A stretch of 64,000 nt of DNA from G965218495 sp965218495 (lineage in GTDB: Bacteria > Bacteroidota > Rhodothermia > Rhodothermales > Bin80): the NCBI GenBank assembly GCA_965218495.1, contig OZ244626.1, forward strand, positions 4,216,001 through 4,280,000, written 5' to 3'. The notes under the pieces were generated by a model, which did no database searches, was not told the DNA's origin, and saw nothing but the letters and a program-made list of their open reading frames with translations. Shown here in pieces: positions 9,757-18,823 of the stretch (within the stretch, counting starts at the first letter, position 1; each line of letters begins with the position of its first letter). Made by a program: the position numbers and the translations under genes.

Positions 9757-10261
9757 CGCCTGCAGGCACATCAAGGCACCTGAGGACTGAAACTGCCTAT
9801 GCAAGGGGTCCTTTAATTCTACCTTCGGTGGGACTTGGCCCGCCTGCTCTCCGTGAACGGTATAGCACGTACCCGGAAAGCCCGCGAAGTCTTCGGCTAA
9901 ACGTATGACTGCCGGCCATACTGTTCTTGATCGGCTTTGGGGTGACCATACTTTGAGACTCGGCGACGCTCCTTCATGGTGCCATCTGCTCCAACAGACT
10001 TGGCGGGTATGCTGCGCCGTCGGCTACTCAGGACACACCTGCTACGTACGTCGCATGCGGATTGCCGGGATTTCTCCGGATTTGCCAAGACTGGTGTCTT
10101 ACGGGTGAGTGCGCTCACCGGCCATACTCCTTCCCATAACCCATGCCACGCCGCCTGCCACTGGCATCAGGAAAATCACTATCTTATCCGCGAAGCCTGC
10201 GCCACTGCCTAAGGCCGCAGAGGCGAGGGCCCGCCGCTGGCACACAAAGTATCCCCGTTTC
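9757..10261. other. Intergenic, nothing recognised
   Basis: About 500 bp before the cus operon. No gene or repeat recognised. The promoter of the operon is presumably near the right end, but no motif stands out. Confidence 0.4.
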
Positions 10262-10741
10262 GTGCTCATAGCGTTTCGAACAAGTCGGTCGATCTGCGCT
10301 CTCTTGGCTGCAAGCCTGTTTTGCAGCGCCTTCTGGCTGCAGCTGCGGCCCCACTGTTCTACGCACGCGAGCGCCGAGCACCATGATAGTACCGGACATG
10401 AGGCGTCGCACCGCCACCATGACGTTACCACGATGGCAACTGACGCTGTTATGCCCGCCGAACCCTTCATGGACATGAGCGGTGAGGCCCAGCATCCTAC
10501 GCGATGTGATGACAGCTTGGGATGTTGCGTTTCGCAACACCTTGCTCTCTGGACCGGAGTTCTTTCGATTGCTCCCAGGAAGTTTGAGGTCTATTCCACT
10601 GCTCCGTTATTCGCGTTTGCGAACCAGGTGGTTGTCGATGTCGCGCACGGGCCACCGCCACTATCGTCCGCTCCTGCGCCTACATCCGTTTTAGGCTCCT
10701 CCGTTGACAGGCAAGTTCTGCTTGCCACCTTCCTGATCTGA
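10262..10741 (+). CDS. Small His-rich secreted protein, first gene of cus operon
   Basis: 159 residues if GTG 10262 is the start; a longer frame from GTG 10109 exists but adds an unlikely Arg-rich leader. After a hydrophobic segment (ICALLAASLFCSAFWL) comes a His-rich stretch (HHDSTGHEASHRHHD), a Met-containing patch (MPAEPFMDMSG), and a CDDSLGCC cluster. His, Met and Cys clusters of this kind commonly bind Cu(I)/Ag(I). The gene lies 90 bp upstream of the cusC-like gene on the same strand. No named family is recognised. A periplasmic metal-binding role is inferred from composition and position only. Confidence 0.6.
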   Translation: MLIAFRTSRSICALLAASLFCSAFWLQLRPHCSTHASAEHHDSTGHEASHRHHDVTTMATDAVMPAEPFMDMSGEAQHPTRCDDSLGCCVSQHLALWTGVLSIAPRKFEVYSTAPLFAFANQVVVDVAHGPPPLSSAPAPTSVLGSSVDRQVLLATFLI

Positions 10742-10831
10742 TCGAGCCTGTTGCTTGCCGCCCGCGTGGCGGCGCCGGCCTAAGGCCAAACCTCCCTGTG
10801 CAACAGGCAGTCCTATCAGTTCAGGATATCC

Positions 10832-12145
10832 ATGAAGCCAACTTGTGCCCCGGGCGCAATCCGCGCTGCGGTCTTTGCCCTGCTTCTGCTCCCGGAAGTG
10901 GCCTTTGGGCAGCAGCGCCTGGGTGAACCGGTCGATTCTCTACTGAGCCTCGACTCTCTTTTGGAAGAAGTACGGGCCAACAACACGTCGTTGCGTGCCG
11001 CCCGTTTGGAAGCCGCAGCACTAGCTACACAAGTGCACCAGGTGTCCGCCTTGCCGGACCCTGCAGTGGTGGTCGGCTACCAGCCGTACGCGCTGCTCAC
11101 AGCACGCGGTTTGCAGCGGAGCCTGTGGCGGGTCGAACAGATGCTACCGTACCCTGGAAAGCTTGCTCTCAGAGGCAAAGTCGCCGTGCTAGGGGCCGAA
11201 GGTGCTGGTTACGAAGCCAAGACACTTGAAGCAGACCTGGTCCTGCAGGCAAAGCAGACCTACTACAAACTCTGGCGTATCCAGCAGCAGGAATCGCGGA
11301 TCTTAGCTTTTAAAGACCGGCTGCAAGCCTTTGCTGATAACGCAGCTGCGCAGTATGCCGTCGGGGGCGGTGGCCAGCAGGAGATTCTGCGGGCCCAGCT
11401 GGAGGGCAGCATGCTGACGCAGACCTTGCTGGATTTGGCTGCACAGCGCAGAGCGGCTATCGCAACCCTCGCACGCCTCAGCAACAGGCCCGCACTGGGC
11501 ACGCTCCCAACCAACACGCGAGTTGAAGCGCCGCCCTTCGTGCGTCTGGATCAGGCCGCCCTGCTGGAGATTGCCCTTGCGCAACGCCCGGAAGTCGGTG
11601 CCCTTGACGCAGCAGCGAGGCGCGCCGACGCAACCATTGCGCTGGCGCGCAAGCAGTTCCGTCCAGACTTCGGGCTTAACCTGACCTATTTCGATATCGC
11701 CGGAGATGGCGCGCTGCCTACAGCCACGGGACGCGATGCCATTGCCATCGGGGTGTCCGTCAAAGTGCCGCTTCAGCGCAGCCGGCTGCGGGCTAAGCTT
11801 GAAGAAGCGCGCATTCGTCGCGAACAAGTCAAAGCGCGCCAGGAAGCGCTTGAGACTTTGGCACAAACGCAGATCGCCGATCTGGTAAGCCGCCTTCGCG
11901 AGGAAGCGAAGCAGCTCTCCTTCTATGAGGAAGTGCTCCGTCCTCAAGCTGAATCCTCTCTCCAAGCCACACTCAGCGCCTATGCGACCGGGGGCGCAGA
12001 TTTCTCTGACCTGCTCCAAGCCGAACAAGTGCTTTTTTCGCTAGGCATCGGATTTGATGACCTCTTCGCAAGCTTCCTGAATACTACTGCCACCCTTGAG
12101 CGGGTACTCGGCATCACCTCACTCTCAGACCTGGATGCGCCTTAG
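10832..12145 (+). CDS. cusC: CusC/TolC-family outer membrane efflux channel
   Basis: 437 residues with a signal peptide (residues 1-~24, ending VAFGQ) and the two-repeat outer membrane efflux protein architecture: an N-terminal half with a long coiled helix (LDSLLEEVRANNTSLRAARLEAAA), the central WRVEQMLPYPGKL block, and a second half with the RPEVGALDAAARRADATIALARKQFRPDF pattern. This is the outer membrane duct of a tripartite RND pump. It is followed at 40 bp by the adaptor and then by the pump gene. Copper/silver specificity is inferred from CusA and CusB next door. Length is normal. ATG 10832 leads straight into the signal peptide. Confidence 0.88.
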   Translation: MKPTCAPGAIRAAVFALLLLPEVAFGQQRLGEPVDSLLSLDSLLEEVRANNTSLRAARLEAAALATQVHQVSALPDPAVVVGYQPYALLTARGLQRSLWRVEQMLPYPGKLALRGKVAVLGAEGAGYEAKTLEADLVLQAKQTYYKLWRIQQQESRILAFKDRLQAFADNAAAQYAVGGGGQQEILRAQLEGSMLTQTLLDLAAQRRAAIATLARLSNRPALGTLPTNTRVEAPPFVRLDQAALLEIALAQRPEVGALDAAARRADATIALARKQFRPDFGLNLTYFDIAGDGALPTATGRDAIAIGVSVKVPLQRSRLRAKLEEARIRREQVKARQEALETLAQTQIADLVSRLREEAKQLSFYEEVLRPQAESSLQATLSAYATGGADFSDLLQAEQVLFSLGIGFDDLFASFLNTTATLERVLGITSLSDLDAP

Positions 12146-12185
12146 TTGCTTGCCTGGGCATCGAGCCTAATCTGACCACGTTACC

Positions 12186-13508
12186 ATGCAACGATCTGCA
12201 CAAATCATTGGCCTTGTACTGCTGATTGCGACGCTCTCAGCAGGTGGCTTCCTTCTCGGACGCACTACAGCTGACAAAAGCGCAACCACGGCCCCGCGTC
12301 AAGTGACTGCCAACGCCAACGAGCGCAAGGTTCTTTACTGGCAAGCCCCTATGAACCCGATGGAGGTCTACGATAGCTCTGGCAAGTCCGCTATGGGCAT
12401 GGAGCTAGTCCCCGTATTCGATGACGAAGTCGACACGGTACCAGGCGGCGTGGTCTCCATTGATCCAGCGACCATACAGAACATGGGCGTTCGCACCACT
12501 CACGTCACTAAGATGGACCTCTCCCGCGTGGTGCGCACCGTGGGCACCGTCGAGTACAACGAAGAAGCCCGGCACGTTGTTAGTTCCAAGCTCTCGGGCT
12601 GGATCGAGAAGCTGCACGTGAGCTTCGTCGGGGAGTCTGTTCGGCAAGGAGACTTGCTGCTTGAACTCTATTCTCCTGCGTTTGTGACAACCCAAGAAGA
12701 GTTCCTGCTGGCCCGCAGAAGTGTCAGGCAGGCTGAGCAGAGCAGCTTCGCGTCGGTACGAGAGGACGCTGAGCTGCTACTTAAATCTGCCCGTAAGCGC
12801 TTGGAGTACTGGGACATCCTGCCCGCTGAAATCGAGCGGTTGGCACAAACGGGTGAAGTCAGGAGAACGGTCCCATTTACTGCTCCCGTCAATGGTTTCG
12901 TGACCGAAAAGCATGTAACGGAAGGGGCCTATTTGGCGGCCGGTACGGACCTCTACCTGATCGCAGACCTATCAACGGTTTGGGTTCATGCAAGCCTTCA
13001 TGATAACGATCTGCCATGGATCGCTGAAGGGCAAGCTGCGACAATGGAACTGACCTATCTGCCGGGAAAAACCTTTACGGGCCGGGTCTCCTACATCTAT
13101 CCATTCCTTCGTGAACAGGCTCGCGACATCCTCGTCCGCCTGGTCTTCAACAATCCCGGCCAGAATCTCAGGCCTGGCATGTACGTCAACGTGAATCTGC
13201 AAGGGAGAGTGCACGCTGACGCCACGGTAATTCCTACCGAAGCCGTGATTCACTCAGGCGAACGCCATACCGCCTTTGTCGTGCGAGCGCCCGGAAAGTT
13301 TGAGCCTCGCGAGATACGGATCGGCGAAGAAGGAGGGCTGGGTGGCCAGTTTACGCGGGTAATTTCCGGCCTTACAGAAGGCGAAGAGGTTGTGACCTCG
13401 GCCCAGTTCATGCTGGATAGCGAGAGCCGAATGCAGGAAGCGATCCGCAAGATGCTGCCTGAGCGGAAACAACCCGGTGGGCCTCCTGCCGAATATCAGC
13501 ACCTGTAG
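12186..13508 (+). CDS. cusB: CusB-type periplasmic adaptor of heavy-metal RND efflux
   Basis: 440 residues. An N-terminal membrane anchor or signal segment (IIGLVLLIATLSAGGFLLG) is followed by a heavy-metal-binding motif related to YxxPMxP...MGMxLVP (YWQAPMNPMEVYDS then SAMGMELVP, residues ~55-80), in which the usual Cys/His before PM is replaced by Gln-Ala. The barrel-sandwich, alpha-hairpin and beta-barrel domains follow (SGWIEKLHV, GDLLLELYSPAFVTTQEEFL, APVNGFVTEKHVTEGAYLAAGTDLY). The protein bridges CusA and CusC and hands over metal. It sits between cusC and cusA with 40 and 66 bp gaps, as one transcription unit. Confidence 0.9.
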   Translation: MQRSAQIIGLVLLIATLSAGGFLLGRTTADKSATTAPRQVTANANERKVLYWQAPMNPMEVYDSSGKSAMGMELVPVFDDEVDTVPGGVVSIDPATIQNMGVRTTHVTKMDLSRVVRTVGTVEYNEEARHVVSSKLSGWIEKLHVSFVGESVRQGDLLLELYSPAFVTTQEEFLLARRSVRQAEQSSFASVREDAELLLKSARKRLEYWDILPAEIERLAQTGEVRRTVPFTAPVNGFVTEKHVTEGAYLAAGTDLYLIADLSTVWVHASLHDNDLPWIAEGQAATMELTYLPGKTFTGRVSYIYPFLREQARDILVRLVFNNPGQNLRPGMYVNVNLQGRVHADATVIPTEAVIHSGERHTAFVVRAPGKFEPREIRIGEEGGLGGQFTRVISGLTEGEEVVTSAQFMLDSESRMQEAIRKMLPERKQPGGPPAEYQHL

Positions 13509-13574
13509 CACCCAGCCCCTGGCGGCACCTGTTGGCCGCTTTGCGTTGCTCCCGTACAGCCTGTTGCTAAAGCC

Positions 13575-16500
13575 ATGCTGCAGAGAATCATTGAAGCCTC
13601 GGTAAGCAACCGCTTACTGGTAGTCATTTGCACTGTCCTGGTTGGCGTGGGCGGGATCTATGCGATGCTGCGCACGCCGGTGGACGCCATCCCGGACCTC
13701 TCCGATGTGCAGGTGATCGTCTTCACTGAGTATCAAGGGCAGGCTCCGCAGGTCGTTGAAGACCAGGTCACCTATCCGTTGACAACAGCGATGCTGGCTG
13801 TGCCCTTCGCTAAGGCGGTGCGCGGCTACTCCTTTTTTGGACATTCGTTCGTCTACATAATCTTTGAAGACGGCACCGACATGTACTGGGCCCGCAGTCG
13901 GGTTCTGGAATACCTCAACTACGTTTCCGGTCGCCTACCTGAGGGCGTCACGCCCACGCTTGGACCCGATGCAACGGGCGTTGGCTGGATCTACGAGTAC
14001 GTGCTTGATGGAGGCAATCAGTATGACCTCCAACAGCTTCGCTCGCTGCAGGATTGGTTTCTGCGCTACGAACTGATGAGTGTTCCTGGCGTTGCCGAAG
14101 TCGCGTCCGTCGGGGGTTTTGTCAAGCAGTACCAGGTGGAAGTCGATCCCAACAAGCTACTAGCCTACAACGTGCCGCTTTCGAAGGTCCGCACGGCCCT
14201 CCAGCGCAGCAACAGCGACGTAGGCGGCGGACTCGTCGAGATGGGTGAGACCGAGTTCATGGTACGCGGGCTGGGCTATATACAGTCAATCCAGGATGTC
14301 GAGAACACGCCCGTGGGGGTAGACGACAAGGGAGTCCCAATCCTGATTAAGCACATCTCCCATGTCCACATTGGGCCCGAACTGCGCCGCGGCCTGGTTG
14401 ACTGGAACGGCGAAGGCGAGACCGTCGGCGGCATCGTTGTGATGCGATTCGGAGAAAACACTCTGACGACCATTGACGCAGTAAGGGAAAAGCTGGAGGC
14501 ACTAAAGGCAGGCTTGCCTCCAGGAGTAACGATCCGTACCGCCTACGACCGCAGCGGCCTTATCAGGCGCGCCATCGATAACCTTCAAAAGAAGATTGTC
14601 GAGGAGAGCATCATCGTTGCACTGGTGACCTTCTTATTCTTGCTGCACTTTCGAAGCGCTCTGGTGGCAATCATTACGCTACCGATAGGGATACTCATCG
14701 CCTTCCTGGCAATGTACCTCCAAGGCCTTAACGCCAACATTATGTCGCTCAGCGGAATAGCCATCGCCATTGGCGCAATGGTTGACGCAGCCATTGTGAT
14801 GGTCGAGAATGCCCACAAGCACTTGGAGCGAGACGCCGGCAAAAAAGAACACTGGCAAATTATCGTTGACGCAGCGAAGGAGGTCGGTCCACCCCTGTTT
14901 TATTCGCTTCTGATAATCACACTGTCATTTTTGCCTGTCTTTACGCTGCAGGCCCAGGAGGGACGATTGTTTGGGCCGCTGGCCTTTACGAAGACGTACG
15001 CCATGGCGGGGGCGGCGCTGCTTTCAATTACGATAGTGCCCGTGCTGATGGGTTACTTCATTCGGGGTAAAATCACACCAGAGGAGAAGAATCCTGTCAG
15101 CCGCTCGCTCACTCGTCTGTACCGCCCAGTGATCCACTTCGTGCTTCGCTTCAAGTGGTCCACACTTGTGGCCTCAATCGTGCTGCTTGGGGCAACGCTC
15201 TACCCCTTGAGCAAGCTCGGTACCGAGTTTATGCCTCCGCTGAACGAAGGTGATCTGCTCTACATGCCTACAACAAATCCAGGCATCAGCATCATCAAGG
15301 CCAAGGAGGTGTTGCAGCAAACCGACAGAATTATCGCAAGCTTCCCGGAGGTTGAGCATGTGTTTGGCAAAGTAGGGCGTGCTGAGTCGGCGACTGATCC
15401 CGCTCCGTTGTCAATGATAGAATCGACGATCAAGCTTAAGCCAAAAAGCGAGTGGCGTGAGGGGATGACGATCGACCGGCTCGTTGAGGAACTGGACAAT
15501 TCGATCAACTTTGCAGGCCTGACCAACGCCTGGACGATGCCCATCAAGACCCGCATTGACATGCTCTCAACAGGCATCAAGACACCGGTGGGCGTCAAGC
15601 TTATGGGGCCGGACCTGCAGGTGCTGTCTGACTTGGGCCACCGTGTAGCGTCAATCCTGCAGACGGTACCGGGCACGGTGAGCGCCATTGCCGACAAGAC
15701 CGTTGGCGGCAACTTCCTGGACTTTCGCGTCAAGCGAACAGAAGCCGCGCGGTATGGCCTGACCGTAGGTGACGTGCAAGACGTGATTGTGTCCGCCATC
15801 GGAGGAATGAATGTGACGCACACCGTCGAGGGCCTGGAGCGATATCCGGTCAACATTCGCTACAGTCGCGAGCTGCGTGACAACGTGGATGCACTGCAGC
15901 GGGTACTGATCGCTACGCCGCTTGGCGCGCAGATTCCCATGAGCTATGTGGTGGATTTTGCTACCGTAAAGGGGCCGCCGGTAATCAAGAGTGAGAACGC
16001 ACGAAGGACCTCCTGGGTCTATGTAGATATCCGAGACATCGATTTGGGCACGTACGTCAAGAATGCCCGCACGGCTGTAGACGCGGCGTTGGTCCTGCCG
16101 GAAGGATACAGCATCGTTTGGAGCGGACAGTACGAGTATATGCAACGGGCCCAAGCGCGCCTTCGTATCGTCGTCCCGATCACGGTACTGATCATCTTTC
16201 TGCTTTTGTATCTCAACTTTGCCAGCATCTCCGAGAGCCTGATAGTCATGCTCTCCCTGCCGTTTTCGCTGGTAGGAGGTATCTGGATACTGTACCTGTT
16301 GGACTACGAGTTGAGCGTGGCCGTCGGCGTCGGATTCCTGGCACTGGCAGGTGTATCTGCAGAAATCGGCGTGATCATGCTGACCTATCTCGACCAAGCC
16401 TACAACGACAAGCGGTTGCGAGGCGAAATGGTCAGTCTGGCGAACTTGAAAGAGGCCGTTTTGGCGGGCACGGCCAAACGGCTTAGGCCAATCTCTATGA

Positions 16501-16691
16501 CGGTGATCACCATTATTGCAGGCCTGTTACCGATCATGTGGGGGTTTGGCACCGGTTCTGAGGTGATGAAACGGGTTGCGGCACCGATTGTCGGCGGGAT
16601 GATCTCCACGACGATTCTCAGCCTGCTGGTTATTCCGGCGATCTATTTTCTCTGGAGGAGCTCTCAGATGAAGCGCTTGCCTGAAACCTGA
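13575..16691 (+). CDS. cusA: CusA-type copper/silver RND efflux pump
   Basis: 1038 residues, full length for the HME-RND family. It opens with the inner-membrane segment MLQRIIEASVSNRLLVVICTVLV and shows TPVDAIPDLSDVQVIV, TGVGWIYEYVLD, the transmembrane block with ALVAIITLPIGI and GIAIAIGAMVDAAIVMVENAHK (acidic proton-relay residues), TEFMPPLNEGDLLYMP, and the methionine-containing AWTMPIKTRIDMLSTGIKTPVG that typifies monovalent-metal (Cu/Ag) pumps rather than Czc. It uses proton motive force to expel metal through CusB and CusC. Fragments homologous to its C-terminal third are found downstream at 16970-17093 and 18299-18480, which implies past duplication. Confidence 0.93.
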   Translation: MLQRIIEASVSNRLLVVICTVLVGVGGIYAMLRTPVDAIPDLSDVQVIVFTEYQGQAPQVVEDQVTYPLTTAMLAVPFAKAVRGYSFFGHSFVYIIFEDGTDMYWARSRVLEYLNYVSGRLPEGVTPTLGPDATGVGWIYEYVLDGGNQYDLQQLRSLQDWFLRYELMSVPGVAEVASVGGFVKQYQVEVDPNKLLAYNVPLSKVRTALQRSNSDVGGGLVEMGETEFMVRGLGYIQSIQDVENTPVGVDDKGVPILIKHISHVHIGPELRRGLVDWNGEGETVGGIVVMRFGENTLTTIDAVREKLEALKAGLPPGVTIRTAYDRSGLIRRAIDNLQKKIVEESIIVALVTFLFLLHFRSALVAIITLPIGILIAFLAMYLQGLNANIMSLSGIAIAIGAMVDAAIVMVENAHKHLERDAGKKEHWQIIVDAAKEVGPPLFYSLLIITLSFLPVFTLQAQEGRLFGPLAFTKTYAMAGAALLSITIVPVLMGYFIRGKITPEEKNPVSRSLTRLYRPVIHFVLRFKWSTLVASIVLLGATLYPLSKLGTEFMPPLNEGDLLYMPTTNPGISIIKAKEVLQQTDRIIASFPEVEHVFGKVGRAESATDPAPLSMIESTIKLKPKSEWREGMTIDRLVEELDNSINFAGLTNAWTMPIKTRIDMLSTGIKTPVGVKLMGPDLQVLSDLGHRVASILQTVPGTVSAIADKTVGGNFLDFRVKRTEAARYGLTVGDVQDVIVSAIGGMNVTHTVEGLERYPVNIRYSRELRDNVDALQRVLIATPLGAQIPMSYVVDFATVKGPPVIKSENARRTSWVYVDIRDIDLGTYVKNARTAVDAALVLPEGYSIVWSGQYEYMQRAQARLRIVVPITVLIIFLLLYLNFASISESLIVMLSLPFSLVGGIWILYLLDYELSVAVGVGFLALAGVSAEIGVIMLTYLDQAYNDKRLRGEMVSLANLKEAVLAGTAKRLRPISMTVITIIAGLLPIMWGFGTGSEVMKRVAAPIVGGMISTTILSLLVIPAIYFLWRSSQMKRLPET

Positions 16692-16964
16692 CAGGCAAGC
16701 CGCAGTCGCTGAAAACGTGCCCGGACCGCCCGCCTGACGCGAGAGTGGCCATTTTGCTTTTGGGGCCAATCGGGCGGGCAGCAGTCAGGACCAGGCGCTG
16801 CCGCCAGAGGTCTTTCGTATTAGTGGTACGGAACAGGCGAAAGGGACGCATGGTGCCAAGCACAGCGGAAACATCGCCGTGATGGACGCCTTTGGTCCGA
16901 TGCAAGGCCTCCTTGGGCTTGAAACCGGGGTTGTGAACGGAAACTCGGCAGTGCACGAGGGTGC

Positions 16965-17280
16965 GAACACATTCGAGCATTTGGAACGGGAGCAGAGTGA
17001 TGTTCAAGATGGTGGCCGTAGCGACCTTTCCTCGGCGCGGCAGCATTGCATCCCTGATACGATGGCATGATCATCCAACTTCATGCGAAGAAACGTGCAG
17101 CTGTTTTGCGCAAGGGTACCTGCCGCCGACCACGAAGCGTGCAATCGTCGCTGCTTGTAGCGCTGAATAGCCGCAAAGTGACTTACGTACACGTCATGCC
17201 AGCCCATAGTGAGCCTCGACCACTGACGCACTCGGCCGTCACAAATCGACCTCGGAATCAATCATGCGCCCGAGGATTGC
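16965..17280 (+). repeat. Diverged ~310-bp duplicate upstream of first Cys-rich gene
   Basis: This segment and 18385-18700 align along their length with scattered substitutions and small indels: shared GGGAGCAGAGTGA, CGACCACGAA and CAAATCG strings, and AATCAA-CATGCGCCCGA near the right ends. Each precedes one of the two Cys-rich paralogues, so the duplicated unit was gene plus upstream region. Confidence 0.65.
16970..17093 (+). pseudogene. Decayed cusA C-terminal remnant (first)
   Basis: In the frame containing 16973 the translation reads SSIWNGSRVMFKMVAVAT and onward, which lines up with the LLPIMWGFGTGSEVMKRVAAP block of CusA. A stronger relative of the same segment occurs at 18299-18480. 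No open gene remains. The identification rests mostly on similarity to the second remnant. Confidence 0.45.
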
Positions 17281-17410
17281 CGAGGAATTTCTCACCCCAG
17301 TTAGACATATCGGACACATAATTGTGTACTATTACCGTTATGGTGGCATCTTGCTGGAAAATCCAGCTGCCGCTCACGTTTTCCAACATACCATTTGGGG
17401 GCCATACGCT

Positions 17411-18262
17411 ATGAAGACTAGCGCGAATCATCTTATCGCCGTGGCGGCGCTATTGCTGCTGGGTGGGGCGTTATGCGTAGACGCAGCAGGACAGAGCCCT
17501 CTAGCAGTCGGGAATCTGCTCGTAGGCGACACGAATGCGGTGGGTCACTGCGCACTGGCGAGCCGATCCACAAGAGATATGACTTGCAAGGGTGAGCCGT
17601 GCTCGTTTGCGAACCAGATTGTCCCCGCAGAAGTGCGGCTTTCGGGCACTCGAATTTCGGAATCGGAGCTACCATCTCTCATTCTGGGCAGCTACGGCTA
17701 CAACGAGCAGTCCCTGTTTGCAGCCGACGACGATGGCCAGGCCTTTTCGAATCTGTCAGCAGCAACCATTGGCACCGTGCTGCAGCAACCACAGCCATTG
17801 GAATGGGAGACGTTTTGCGCGTTAGCCTCCAAATCAACAAGAAAGCAGCGGAAGAAATTCGACCACTGTATGGATAAATTCGAGGGCAAGGACTTCTGCT
17901 CCTACACGAATTCTTACGGCGACCGGCTTGTCAACGACAGCCCTTTGAAGGCGAAGCCATTGACACCGAGCCGGGAGACGGCGTGCACGCTGCCCGCCTA
18001 CTCAACCAAAAAGCAGCGGAAGAGATTCTACCAGTGCATGGGCAACATTGAGTACAAAAGCCTCCGTTCCTACATGAATTTTTATGGCGACCTGATTGCC
18101 ACAGGCCGCCTGCTGGAGCCGGGGGCAATTGTGTGTGCGCTGCCTGCCAACCCAACCAAGAAACAGCGGAAGAATTTCAAAAAGTGCATGGGCAAATTCA
18201 AAGGCAAGGAATTCTGTTCCCACACGAATTGGCATGGCGGCCGGATTGTCAGAGGCATCTGA
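17411..18262 (+). CDS. Secreted Cys-rich triple-repeat protein (paralogue 1)
   Basis: 283 residues from ATG 17411; a longer frame upstream lacks a signal peptide at its front. Residues 1-~27 form a signal peptide (LIAVAALLLLGGALCVDAAG). A short N-terminal module holds three Cys (GHCALAS, DMTCKGEPC). The C-terminal half has three ~55-residue repeats of the form C-A-L-x(4)-T-x-K-Q-R-K-x-F-x-x-C-M, then nine residues to FCS-x-x-N-x-x-G-x-R-(L/I)-V; repeat 2 lacks the third Cys (SLRSYMN). No family is recognised. The paralogue follows at 18824. The position after cusCBA suggests an envelope role connected to metal or thiol stress, but that is inference. Confidence 0.75.
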   Translation: MKTSANHLIAVAALLLLGGALCVDAAGQSPLAVGNLLVGDTNAVGHCALASRSTRDMTCKGEPCSFANQIVPAEVRLSGTRISESELPSLILGSYGYNEQSLFAADDDGQAFSNLSAATIGTVLQQPQPLEWETFCALASKSTRKQRKKFDHCMDKFEGKDFCSYTNSYGDRLVNDSPLKAKPLTPSRETACTLPAYSTKKQRKRFYQCMGNIEYKSLRSYMNFYGDLIATGRLLEPGAIVCALPANPTKKQRKNFKKCMGKFKGKEFCSHTNWHGGRIVRGI

Positions 18263-18298
18263 CCCAGGGCAGCCAGCTTCCCGTGCGTTGCTGTGCCC

Positions 18299-18480
18299 TA
18301 TGAGTTTACGCAACGCGCCCAGGCGCGCTTCCGCGTCGTCTTGTAGATCACACTAGTAACCATCATTCTGTGGATGCAAATCCCTTCGATCATGTGGACC
18401 GGGAGCAGAGTGAGGCCTCGGATGGCGGCCGCAGCGACCTTTTTTCGGCGCAGCAGCCTCTTGTCCCTGACACGATGGTA
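18299..18480 (+). pseudogene. Decayed cusA remnant (second)
   Basis: From 18299 the translation reads YEFTQRAQARFRVV, then a stop, then ITLVTIIL, matching YEYMQRAQARLRIVVPITVLIIFLL of CusA (around 16130) at both protein and base level. After about 15 further codons it reads PSIMWTGSRVRPRMAAAAT, matching the PIMW-GTGSEVMKRVAAP region of CusA that lies ~130 codons later in the intact gene. It is an internally deleted, stop-containing fragment of a duplicated cusA. Confidence 0.72.
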
Positions 18481-18700
18481 ATGTGGTCCGATTTCGAGTG
18501 AAGAAAATGCGATGTAGTTTTGCATCAAGTGGGCACGTGCAACCGACCACGAAACGTGCAACCGTCACTGTTTGTAGCGCTGTAGGGTCGCCAAGTCACT
18601 CACGTACCAGTCATGCGGCCCATAGTGGGCCTTACCAGAAGTACACCCGGCGCTCACAAATCGGCCCCGGAATCAACCATGCGCCCGACTTGTGGGAGAA
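18385..18700 (+). repeat. Diverged ~310-bp duplicate upstream of second Cys-rich gene
   Basis: Partner of 16965-17280. It overlaps the second cusA remnant at its left end and runs into non-coding sequence ahead of the second Cys-rich gene. Confidence 0.65.
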
Positions 18701-18823
18701 CTTCGACCTCAATCAGACGCAAGAGATGTCCATGTCCATACCATTGAGGTAGTAGTGGCGCATTAATGAAGAAGCCAGCTACGGCGCACGAACCCAAACG
18801 CACCCTGAGGGGGGCCAGACACT

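Noticed and set aside
17264..17410. Upstream extension of the first Cys-rich gene to 17264
   Set aside because: The extension would bury the signal peptide; ATG 17411 aligns exactly with the start of the paralogue at 18824.
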